From assembly GCA_037349315.1 (NCBI GenBank), contig JBAIAC010000007.1, forward strand, positions 7,006,001 through 7,070,000: a stretch of DNA of 64,000 bases, in the 5' to 3' direction. Both the position numbers and the translations under genes were made by a program. A model generated the notes under the pieces. The model was given only the letters and a program-made list of their open reading frames with translations, searched no databases and had not been told where the DNA came from. This DNA is from Chelydra serpentina (lineage: Eukaryota > Chordata > Testudines > Chelydridae). Positions 22,215 through 43,900 of this stretch are shown one piece after another; the stretch's first letter is position 1, and each line of letters starts with the position of its first letter.

Positions 22215-22330
22215 AAGATTGTAAGCTCTTCAGGCAAGGGCCATCTTTTTGTTCTGTGTTTATGAAGTGCTGAGCACAACTGGGTCCTGGTTAATGAGTA
22301 GGTCTCCTAAGCATCAGGGTAGCTGAAAAG
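22215..22330 (+). repeat. LINE/SINE 3' tail
   Basis: 'gattgtaagctcttcaggca', 'ccatctttttgttctgtgtt' and 'ctcctaagcatcagg' repeat the tail seen at 7780-7905, so this is a second copy of the same old retroposon end. Confidence 0.5.
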
Positions 22331-22880
22331 GGCTTTGATGCCACTTTTTTTTTTTTTAAACACTTAAGATGTTATATGTTTTAACTCGATGTGAAACCCC
22401 TGCACCCACGTGGGTCCTCATTGAGATTGATGGGGTTCCTCCTGGACATGGGTGGCATCCCATTTGGAAGTCCTTGGAGGACAGAGTCTTAAATCATAAG
22501 TTGGAATGGGGCTAGATGTAAATTTCAGTTCTAGACAAGTACTTTGTCATGAGGGTAAACAATTCATTTTATAAACTCCAAAGAGTAGAGGCCATAATTC
22601 TTCACATAAGTTCTGCAATGGTCAGTATATTCTGTATTTAAAAATATGCTGTAAATTTTTTTCCCATTTTAACAGTTTACTTATAGTCCTTATAAGTTCA
22701 GTATCTTCTATCCTATTTCAGAATACGTCTACTGAAATTATTAACATGCGAATTCCACTATGATTTTTACAAATGAAAACAGGACTAAACAATTATCTTT
22801 ATTGCCTACTTGTGAAGTTTTGAATGTGGCATTTAGTAACAATACCTTATTTTTCTTTATCTGCTGTTGTTGTGCTACAG

Positions 22881-32980
<10,100 letters not shown>

Positions 32981-34376
32981 GCTGTTGATTTGTAAGGTTT
33001 TTTTTGTATTTCCTATTTGTAAGTAGGAAACCAAACACTAATGCTGCATTTGTACAACTAGAAATATGAAGATCTCATTGAGTGGCATTGGATGGCAGTT
33101 GCCAAACTAAGGAAACCTAATTTGCACAGAAAAGGTGCTAGCTGGAGGCAAGAACTTTAGAATCTGTTTTTTCACTGCTGGAACTACCTAAACCCCATTC
33201 CCTGTGTGGCTGCCACACGTCTTGATCTCCACTTCAGAGGAGAGACACTTAGCTCTGGCCACTAACTATTGTTGGTGCTTTTTTTTATTTTTTTATTTTT
33301 TTTTTATTTTAAATAACTTGACAGGTGACTTGCATTTGTAGGCATGTTACAGCTCATTGTAGTATAGTGAACCGTAGAGTTGGTAACCAAAGTGTACATA
33401 TAAATATTTATATGAAATTTTTATTCTAATCATTTTATACATTGATGTATTTTGATTTTTTAGAACGTTGTTATAATGTATAACTTGAAATCATTTTATT
33501 TAATGTGTATTACCAGCTGTCCTTTCACAAAGGAAGCCTTGGAGTGTTCCTATAGAAGTGCACACTCGCTACACCAGGCTTTCCTCTCCCCCAGTGTAAA
33601 CAAACCATTATAGGGGCTGTATGCAGGCAGGGGGGTAGTTCAGGATGCAAGGAGAGGGGTAACTAGGGCCTGTGTGCCCTCTTGCAGTCCCTCCCCCCCC
33701 CCCCGCAGCTCCCTCCCAACTCCATCCCCAGCTTTAGCCCATGGAGGGCAACAGGTCACTGGACTTCAGCCCGGTGGCCCCTAGGCTCCTGGTTGAGAAC
33801 TGCTCCTTTGCTGGACAGTCTAGGTGTGTAAAGCTATTACACTTGAACCTGTTTGACTGCCCCAGCCCTTCAGCAGGGCAGTCCGATTCCTCCACTTTCC
33901 TAGGTGCTAATAGGAAGGAGATGTCCTAGCAGGAGGTAGAGTCCTTGCTGACTTGGTGTCCAAGACAGAACTAGTCACCCTGACTACCTGAGCAGAACTC
34001 TACTAAAAGGAGAGAGGGCTCAGCTGGTAATTTCTTCTCCCTGATGTAGAGAGGGGAAGTGCCTTCCCCTAACCAATGCAGGGCTATGGGGAAAGCCACA
34101 AGCCTGATGTGTCCCCTCCCATCCAACCTGATTAGATGTGTGCACAAGTTACCTAGCCCCACAGCTGCCCTTCTAGAGCAGCCCCCACAAGCAATAAACA
34201 TTCTTCCCCTTCATGCCTTGGTTGATATGGATCCTGAATGTCAGCCCAGGGTGCAACCAGCTCAAGTGGCTAGGGACTTTCAGGCTCCAGGAAGGGAAGA
34301 ATCTGGGCTGGTGGGTGGGGTCTGTAAGGTAAGAGAATGGTGGATCAAGTAGCTTATGATTTGTAGCTACCCTCTA
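32981..34376 (+). other. PCNX4: PCNX4 3' UTR and intergenic spacer
   Basis: The UTR start is fixed by the stop codon; its end is not. No AATAAA occurs in the first kilobase. Weak variants lie near 33400 ('catataaatatttat'), and the first canonical AATAAA on the plus strand is at 34193-34198. A C-run near 33689-33702 and a 'ctcctggttgagaactgctc' scrap are repeat debris. Confidence 0.5.
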
Positions 34377-34380
34377 AATA

Positions 34381-34891
34381 CTGGGTAAACTCATGGCAAC
34401 AGAAAGATCACAATAGGGTTCCTGTCCTCCTACCATTGTTTTTATAAACCTAAAGAATGAATTTCTAGAAGGCCCTGCAAAAGTAAAGCAGATCTGTTTA
34501 GAGACATGCTTTTATTCAAAAAATGTTCTTACAATCATATTAAGTTGCATTTGTCAGGTTATATGATAGCCAAAACATAAGGAATAATTTAAAAAATAAA
34601 GATCTTAACTTGCAAAGATGAATAGAGGACAGAATACTGGGTAAACTCATGGCCAGCAAAAAGATCACAATAGGGTTCCTGTCTTCTTACTATTGTTTTT
34701 ATAAACCTAAAGAATGAATTTCTAGAAGGCCCTGCAAAAGTAAAGCAGATATGTTTAGAGACATGCTTTTATTCAAGAAATGTTCTTACAATCACATTGT
34801 TGCATTTGTCAGGTTACTTGATAGCAAAAAAGTAAGGAATAATTACAAAAATAAAGGCCTTAACTTGCAAAGATGAATGGAGGACAGAACA
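34381..34891. repeat. 256-bp tandem duplication between the convergent genes
   Basis: The unit starting 'ctgggtaaactcatgg' at 34381 is repeated at 34637. Both copies run through 'tttctagaaggccctgcaaa', 'agacatgcttttattca' and 'cttgcaaagatgaat' to about 34891. The copies differ at roughly 20 sites and a few small indels. Each copy has a minus-strand AATAAA (34511-34516 and 34768-34773), so the DHRS7 poly(A) region has been doubled. The downstream copy also has a plus-strand aaataaagg. Confidence 0.9.
34768..34773 (-). terminator. DHRS7: DHRS7 poly(A) signal
   Basis: Minus-strand AATAAA about 170 nt downstream of the DHRS7 stop codon, the first canonical signal met by a DHRS7 transcript. A second, in the other duplicate copy at 34511-34516, would give a 3' UTR longer by about 257 nt. 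Confidence 0.7.
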
Positions 34892-34940
34892 CTCCCCCAG
34901 CTACTAGTTTGGTTTAGTGGGATTTTGTGCAGGTTTCTCC

Positions 34941-34979
34941 TCAAGCTTTCTTCTTCTGAGAGTAGGAGACATCCGCATC
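34941..34979 (-). CDS. DHRS7: DHRS7 exon 7 (terminal)
   Basis: Acceptor TTATTATTACAG, then 12 codons [12 protein letters not shown] and TGA (34943-34941). Short and too small for ORF scans, but in phase with exon 6 (NFKRGV|DADV) and matching the family's GVDAD junction. The dilysine ending replaces the KxKxx ending of mammals. Confidence 0.88.
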   Translation of the reverse strand, partial: DADVSYSQKKKA

Positions 34980-37900
34980 CTGTAATAATAAGAACAAAAC
35001 ACCTTTTAAGTAATGTTTTCCTCCATTTTCTATTTCATTTAGATTTGGAACTCCTTCACACAAGATGGAGTTTAAAAAAATCTCATTCTACTTGTATTAG
35101 TATGTGATCAGATGCTGACAATACAATTGTGCAGGAGGACAGCTGTAAGTGTGCACATGAAACTTTTGCTGCTTGACTTTAGAGTGCTTAACCTTTCGCT
35201 TAATATAGGTTTTTCTACCTAAAATGAGGCTTGTGTCTCAGACAGAGTTTAACATATGTGACACAAGCAATACTTGCAATGAAGTGAGAGATTGTCAGCC
35301 TGTCTGAATTCCAAATATATTGCTCAAGTCACTTTAAATATTATGGTAGTGACAGAGCGTAGTGCAGGCCAGGTCTATAGCAGCCGCTCTGTATCCAGCT
35401 CTGAAGCTACATTTCTGCAGTGCAGACTAGATACATTTGAGGTGAAATGTTTTGTCATAAGCGTACTGACTTCACTCTTCTGCTGCTTGAACAGCACTAA
35501 CCCATGGGGCTGTATATTCTCATGTGTCCAAATGTGGTACCAAGCAGGGAGGAAGATGAACAGCAGACCCTGAATGCAGCCTACATTGATGGCTAAAGTG
35601 TCTCTACAGAGAGAGAGGGAAGTATATACAAAAACACCTGGTTAGGAATGGCTTACCACTCCACGCTTGAAGTTTTGTATTCTTATTTTGCCCATCTTGT
35701 TCATAAGCCACCATGCCCAGGTGGGTGCATATTGCCAAAGGTAGCAGACTGCTAGATATGGGTGATCGCTGATCCAGGCTTCTTTCAGATCATTTACCAT
35801 GCTGACCAATGTAAGCCGAACGCAGCGATCAGTTGGCATTTTGTGGGACTGATCACCGGTGTTTTCTAGTGACTGAGAAGAAAAGAGGAATGATGAAATG
35901 CTACAGAACTTTTGCCTGGAGAAAAATTACTTCATTCCCCCATCTTTGAATTTCCTATGTACCCATCATCAGAGCATTTAGGCACCGTATACATAATTTA
36001 AAACAAAATTTCTACCTCAATGCCGTTCTCCCTTCTTCCCTCATTTATGCTGCATCCTTAAGGGGGAGTTATACTTTGTTTTTAAACAGATCACAGCACA
36101 TTGCATATGTATCCCTAGGGATGATAAAATCAAGTCTCTTGTGGCTTCTGGCAAAGTAGGCTAGCCAGAGAACCGGTCTCTATTTTATCTGAACAGTGTA
36201 GGCCTTGGGGTAAATGAAGCCTATACAATACGCCTGGGCCCAAAGCCCCACCCAAGCAGCTAGATGTGTGCGCTAAGGAGAAGTAATTTTCCTCCAAAGG
36301 CTACAGCTGCTCTACCAGGCTACTTCATCCCAATAGCTACCTGGCCCTATGTTGCCCTATGCATGGCAGTGGGCTGGAAGATGTGCATAGCAACCAGTCC
36401 TTGGGCCATGTCCCGTCCCCCCCCCCCCCCCCCTCAGCCTACACCTGCTACAGTCAGAAAAGGGAACACCTCATTGAACTGGGCTCCATGCAGAGTGTAT
36501 GCACTTGCTACACATTCATTTCAGCCTCTCTTCCACACAGCAGAACCACATGGATTCTTCAGAGGGGGGGGAGCCACTCCAGCCCCCTCATTCTAGAATA
36601 TTAATCTTGTATTGATGTCTGGGTGGGAACAGCTTCATTTAAGAGTCATGAATAACTAAAGCACACTAGTCTTTTTTATGCCAGCTCCTCCCTTTATGGT
36701 GGCTTTTAAGCTGAGACGTGCTAATAAATTAAGCCTCCGATCACTGAGGAGAAGTCAGTACAAATGTTAGACAACGTGATATAGCAGGGCTGAATAAAAC
36801 TGGATTTACTGGTATTGAAGTCAGAGGACAGCAGTCCCACTACACCGCAAGCTTGACTAGAATTCTAATAAAGCTAGTGTGAATGACATACATTTTAACT
36901 CTTAGTTTTGTGAATTGTGTTGATGTGCCAGTGGAGGCTACCATTGCCTTGCATAGTTTCAGCATATAGAAAGCAGGAGAGGCTCTTGACCAGGGTATTG
37001 TAGATCAGCGGTGTCCAATACGTTCGCCACTAGCCACATGTGGCTAATAGGCTATTGAATTGTGGCTAATGCAATGGCTTTTTTATAATGTGGCTAATAA
37101 GAAAAATTCAAAACCACAAGTGTAGCTAGCATTGAATTTCTATTGGACACCGCTGTTCTAGATGTTCTAGTTCATTTAAGATGTGTTGCAGCTGGCTGTG
37201 ATGAAGGTGAAAGGTGTGTGTTATATGCACACTTGTTTTGAGAGTCCTTTATGCCCCAGGCCTACCTTCCCACACCACTGAGCCTCGGGTTCACATCAAG
37301 GACTCTTCCCAGTCACAAAGCCCAACCAGAATGCTTTGCAATCTTGCATGCTAATGCTATGATAAGTATTTAAATGTTACCAGCCTTTGAACCATTCTTT
37401 AAAACCCAATTAGGTCCAAAATCTGACATACTTAAACATGGTTTATAATTTGGTATAAAATAAGAGCACACACTGGATTTTAGAGTGGATATTTACGTTT
37501 ACTATCCTGCAACTGAGAAATTAGGTGAACTGCACCATTAGGTGGTCCACAGCACCAGGCTTCGCTACAGCAGAAGCTGTTGGTAATACTCTGCTTTCCA
37601 ATTCCAGGAGCAAAAAGGACCCTGGGGCAGGCTGCTAAGGAAAACACTCCCTGATTGATTGGTTGCGGAGGGAGGCAGGACCAGACTTCTTATCCCCAGG
37701 AGCCTGAGAAATTTTTTATTTGTAAAGAATCAAATGAAGATGCTGATCTCGAGTGTTTTGCTCTCAGCGGGGTTTTAACAGAATAGATAGCTTTAGACAC
37801 AGTGTTTTATTTTTTGTGAAAATACAGTTACACAAACACCTGCCAGAACCTGACTTGAATGTACAGGAGAGGTGGCCTGTTCCCCACATGGTGTGGAATT

Positions 37901-40900
37901 ACCCTAGGTATTATGTTTGCTGGGTACTTTGTAGACAAAAAATGTTCACCAAATTTAAATTACAGGATTGTTTAGCTAAAACCATTTTGAAACTTGCAAG
38001 ATTTTCCTTGGCTTTCCATAGGACATAAGAATGCATGCCTTGAAGTTGATGACAGTAGGAGCTTTACCAATGATTGCACCATAGAGTCAACAGAATAGGA
38101 AACTTTGTGAGTTGACAGTCAAAAGTTGCCTAGATGGCAGCGAATGTATTCCGCATTTCAAAGTTCTGTGGGACTAATCCAGACCCTTCCCTTGCAGCTG
38201 CAAAAGGACTTCTATGCAGCAGAACAGGGTGATTCTGTGAGTAAAAGGTGACTGTACAGGGAGTTTGCAACCACTAGTATACACCAAATCAATCACCTAC
38301 CAAGGAATTAACACACCTGTGCACATAGGAAAGGGAAGGTACACCATTTGTAAAGGTGAGTAAGGATGTGATTCTATATAAAGTTAGGGATGAAGGCCCA
38401 GATTTTTAAAGGTATTTAGACATGGTGGTGCTCAGTGTTGCAATGACTAACTGATTTAGGAGTCTAAAAAAATCTCATTTTTTCATAAGTGATTTAGGCA
38501 CTTAGGAGCCTAAAATCTCATTGGTAAAGTGCCTAAATCACTTCTGAAAAATGAGATTTTAGACTCCTAAATCAGTTAGGCATTGCAACGCTGAGTACCA
38601 CAATGCCTAAATACCTTTAAAAATCTGGGCCTATATCATGGTCATTACACTGTAGGTTATTCATCTCTTTACTGCTGGAAGCTTAGTGTTTGCCAGCAGG
38701 GAGGAGCTCAGTTCTATATTGAAAAATATAATGAAGGTTTTACTGGGCTTGTAACAGAATTAGCTTCTACTGTAGCATCATTTCAGCAGGGAAATATCTG
38801 CTCCTTACCTTTGAGAGGTCTTCAGTAAAGACATTGTGTATAATTTTGGATTGGACAGGTCCTGGGCAGATGGTGGTAACGATGATCTCCGGGTATTCAC
38901 CAAGTTCAGGCCGAAGAGAATTAAAGAAACCCTAGAAGAAAGGAAGTTACATTGTTATTGCCCAATGCCTCAGTTTCCCCATTCATAGAATGAGGATAAT
39001 GTTTATGTAGTTCACTGTGGTATTGTGAGGTTTAACTTATTTAATGAGCATTAAGCTCTAACTCTGCTGTAGAAGTTCCAGGCATTGTACTAAATGTGAT
39101 CACCGGCACCAGTCTTCAATCTTTCACGTTGAGTGACCTTGAATGGTTACTCCTAGTTCAGTCGACTGCTAAAGGGCTTGGATAGTAAGAAATTGTCTGC
39201 AGTCGCTAAGGCCTCTGTCCGTCAGCTCTCAGAAGCACAAGGGTCTCTATACCACCTGCTTTCCCCACTCCTGCAGCTCTCTGGTCTGGACAACACCCAC
39301 CAACAAAGTATTATGGGGCCTGAATTGTAGAGGTACTCAGCATCTCTACCGAATAAAGTGAATGGCAGTGCATAGTGCTCAGCGCCTCTGAGAATCAAGG
39401 CCCCTGGTGTTTTGTGAAAGGGAGCTGTGCAGGAATAGGAACTGCAGGAGCATGGAGAGTAGACCATTGCAATCAAATGCCTATCGCGCCTCACAACTCC
39501 TCATGCAGAGAGTAAAGACTAGTTTCTATCATGCTTTAAGTAAGGGACAAGGAGGAGAGTGTCACAGACTGGACCCCCCCCCCCCCCCATCCAGGAAGCC
39601 AGCTGTTGTGCTGGGGTTCCACTGGTTCCACCCATTTCACCAGCCTGGGTTGCCAGGCCCCCAAGCTTTCTCCAGCACACAGGTAGAGACCCACCCCGCT
39701 GCAAATGGACACACACACTGAGATCAGCTCGGGAATTCACTCAGCACTCCCGTGCACACCCCCTTGGGGGAGTAAGCCCAAAATAATAGTGTCTTGTGGT
39801 GCATAGAAAAATCTGCACCGCACAAGCTCATAAAAATCACCCTCTCCCTCAATGTGGAGATACGCACAGCTTCTTGCCCCTCCTCCCAGCTGTGACTTGC
39901 ACAAACTGGGTTATGTTATGAACAAGAAATAAGTTTAACTACAAAAGGTAAATTAAGTGATTATAAGGGATAGCAAACAGAACACTGAGCAAATAAAATA
40001 ACACACAAACTAAGCTTAATACGCTTAAGAAACAGGTTACAAAATGTAATTTCTCACCCTAAATGTTGTTTTAGGAAAGTTGCAGTTTCAAGAGCTTAGC
40101 CTGGACTCAATTCTGCCTTTCCCTTCAGGTGTTTTTAGCAGTCTTCCTTTCTGGGCAGGCAATGGAGGAGAGTCCAAATTGCCTTGCTTGCCAGCCTTTA
40201 ATAGAATTTACATAAGGTGGGAAGCCTTTGTTTCCAGTGGGAAAGTACCAGCAGTGCCCAAGGTGGTATTTTATACCAGGTGACATCACATGATCTTGCC
40301 ACATCAGGGCAACCATGAGACAATGTTTATTTGACAGGTTTCAGAGTGGTAGCAATGTTAGTCTGTATCCGCAAAAAGAGAGTAACACATTTTGGGGGGC
40401 ATAAGCTTTTGTGGCTAGAACCTACTTCATCAGATGCATGGAGTGGAACATACAGTAGGAGGAGATATATACACACACAACATGAAAAGATAGGGATTGC
40501 CCTACCAACTCCAAGAAACTAATTAATTAAGGTGAGCTATTATCAGCAGGAGGGAAAAAAAACAAACACTTTTGTAGTGATAATCAGGATGGCCCATTTC
40601 AAACAGCTGACAAGAAGGTGTGAGCAACAGCAGGGGGGAACTTATCCGTTTGGGTAATGACCCAGCCACTCCCACTCTTTATTCAAGCCTAATTTAATGG
40701 TATCCAGTTTGCAAATTAATTCCAGTTCAGCAGTTCTCGTTGTAGTCTGTTTTTGAAGTTTTTTATGTTGAATCATTGCCAGGAAGGACCTTCGGTGAAG
40801 ATAAAGGAGCCACATCTTCTCACACTCACTGTCTTTTCCTAATGGCCCATTAAGGCTGATTGCTTACTGGCTGGTTGATATTTCCCAAGCACATACCCAC

Positions 40901-43900
40901 ACAGTTGCAATTGTTACATAGACAATATTCCAAACTTTAGATACAGAAATGATATATGCATACAAGTTGGATACATACATTCAGTAAATCATAACCTTTT
41001 CAATGATACTTCACGACTGATCTTGCATAAGAGCTATAATATGAATATGGCACAACTAAGATAATATTTCTATGAAGAATATGAGGTGTAACATCACAGA
41101 GGGAAACAATGTTCAACAAGAACTTGGACCAAGTGCTCCAAGTGTCCAATTCTGTACTACTGAATTCAATAGGGAATTTGGCCCTTGGCGTCACTTGAAG
41201 CTGGACTGGGCTCCAACTTGAACACACTGCAGAAAAATGCAAGAGTGAAGCGGAGCTTTAATTACAAGCACTAGAGGTATGTCTACACTGTAATCAGGAG
41301 GAGTGAGGGCAGCATGTGTAGCAAGATCTAGCTGGTTACTCAAGCTAGCTTTGAACGATAGCATTGAAACTGCAGCAGCATGGGTGGCCGCCCTCCAAAG
41401 CATCGACTCAGGGTCCTGAGTAGATGAGGCTAGTCTGAGGCTAGACTTCACTGCTACTGCTACCTGAGCTAGCCTTGATCTAGATCTAGCTTTGATCAGA
41501 ATTAGCTTGGGTAGGTCGATGCTTGCTGCAGTCACACCTCCCATGTGCAGTGTAGACACATCCCACTCATCGTTAAGGTAAGAGTGGAGTCTTTCCTAAG
41601 CTCTGTAGCTATTAACATTTGTACAGTGGCTGCTTTGGGGAACATGCGATTCAAAGACATGTTCTGCATGGAGTTCATGGTTGAAAAGTAGTTGATTTAT
41701 GGCCTGGTGAACAGAATCAGGAATAAACCCTCCTGGTAGACGTATCCTGCAGTTCCAGAATCTATGCCACACACATTTCCACATGGCGTATCCTCCCCTG
41801 TGACTTCACACCACAGTGCAGGGAGTAAACAGGCCAAAATAACACCTCCCGCCCCAACCTACTGCAAGTTTATTATTAGGTTTCTGCTTTGAGAAACTTC
41901 TAGCTTAGAAATCATAAACGTAAGGTGATAAGTAACCAGCCCCTTCTACTTAACTGCATCAAGAAGCTTTGTAACTAAAGTGAAAGTGCAGGTGTGTTCA
42001 ACAAGAGACGCTGTACACAGAGTAGTACAAGGTGTTACTTGAGACAGTCAAGTATGTATTTTTTCCTCCACATCTTCGGTTAGGTTCTCCCCTTTAACAC
42101 AGTTTGAAATGCTGTTCCACAATGAAGAGCAATGTAAAAAAGGCAGATTCTTACTCAGAACTGCCACTTAAGTATTCCAAGTCACATTTACTTAAACATT
42201 TTGTCCCCTTTTTTCTCTTGGTTCCACAGAGCCAACAGCTTTGGGAGGTGAGCTGGAGTCTATTCTAGCTCAACAGAATTTTTAACTACAGTCTGTGTCT
42301 TCATAGTGCCTAATGCCTACAGTGCATTAAAAAACCCCTGAGTCCATTGACCTGGGCTATGAGACTCACTGCTGTGGTTTTTATTGGTTTTTTTTGTCAT
42401 GGTTTCTTTGGGGAGGGGGGTCGAAATGGCTGAGAATACAGATCAATGATTTTATTATTATTATTATTATTGCTATTATTATTATTATTATTGCTAATTA
42501 TTATTGCTATTAAGAGACAAGCACCATCGAAAGAAACCTAACTATTAGGATAGGCTTCAAAGAAAGCCCAACATTTGAAGTATGGAAATACACTGTTAGG
42601 CCACCCAGCACCCCTAACTGTCTCCTGGTGACGCCCTCGCTGGAGTGCATTTGGGGAGGGGAAGGATGGTGTTAGAACAGAAAAGTGTTACCGATTCCAT
42701 CTGCACTTTCAACTCAATGACTACAAAGCAGTGCTCCTAACGGCACTGCTCTTGTGCCAAAACTAGCAGCCTTTACTTCTAGCAAAGGCTCCTATTTTAG
42801 ACATTTTTGATTGATCTATGATGTCTTAGCATGCTGTCTATTCTTTAGTGCAACTCCATGTGCCACCAATAATACAAATTCCTAATTAGGGTGAATACTG
42901 AAGGCTGTCAGTGCCCCCATTGAGGCACCATGTGCTACCAATTATCAAATTAGGAATTTGTATGAAGAGCAAACTGAAGTTCATCATTCTGCATTCTTCA
43001 TTAAGACTCCACGTGCCACCAATTAAGAACCAACAACTACAAAACAATTACATGTAGATGAACTTCCTAGACCCAGATCATGGAATTAAAGCCACTTCAA
43101 AACCTAAGGTAAGAGTGCTCCTCTGCCATCACACTAACTAGTATTATACATACAAGTTTTTACAAATACAATGTCTTCAAGTTGCAGGTTTGTGCTTTTA
43201 AAGAATGCAGACTTCCTCATTTTGTCACATCAGACATTTTAAAATGGTAGTGGGGTAGTCAATGAATCACTACATTGACTCTTACAAGAAGATATCCATT
43301 ACCCTATCCTAAATTTCTTAAAAGCCTTTGGTCAAAAGAACACTACATCTTGTAGGATCAAGCCCTCTGCATTGCAACTCTGTAGGAAGCTATGTAAATA
43401 GTTTGTAGAACCAGGCTCTAGGTGTGAAAGAAACAGAGGAAAGGTGATTTGGGGCTTGTTTTGCTAGAGATGAAGGCTGGTGGAGTGGTATAATTGTTCG
43501 TTTCCATACTTTCAAATGTTAGGTTAACTTTCAGGGTCCTGGGGCTTTTTTTTTTTCTTTAAAAAATAACCCAACCTTAACACCACTTAGCAAAGTGCTC
43601 TACAGCTCGGGATTTACAGAGCCTTGTGTGTGCACACAGTGATGTATAATGGGTGAATTGTGTTTAGACAAAAAAAGCAGCCAGAATTGAGTTTAGTCAG
43701 AAACAGGACTACAGAAATGACCCTGGGGGAGGGTGATCACGTTCATATGCTTTTTCTCTCAATGACTTCCAGATCAGCTCTCCTCCGTGTAGAATTCAAA
43801 AGCTGACTTTAATTGAGAACTTGAACCTCCACCTATGATTTCAGCAGTAAGAGTTTTCAGTAACAGCTGACAATTGTCTTGTGCCTCCTCAACAGAATTG

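Larger units (their letters stand above)
18351..22880 (+). other. PCNX4: PCNX4 intron 1
   Basis: An intron of about 4.9 kb from 17938. It holds the tail of the CpG island, a SINE at 19303 and a LINE-type tail at 22215. The rest is AT-rich with no coding signal. Confidence 0.6.

Noticed and set aside
41191..41559. 122-residue minus-strand frame
   Set aside because: It lies across the MITE at 41274-41565 and has no domain.
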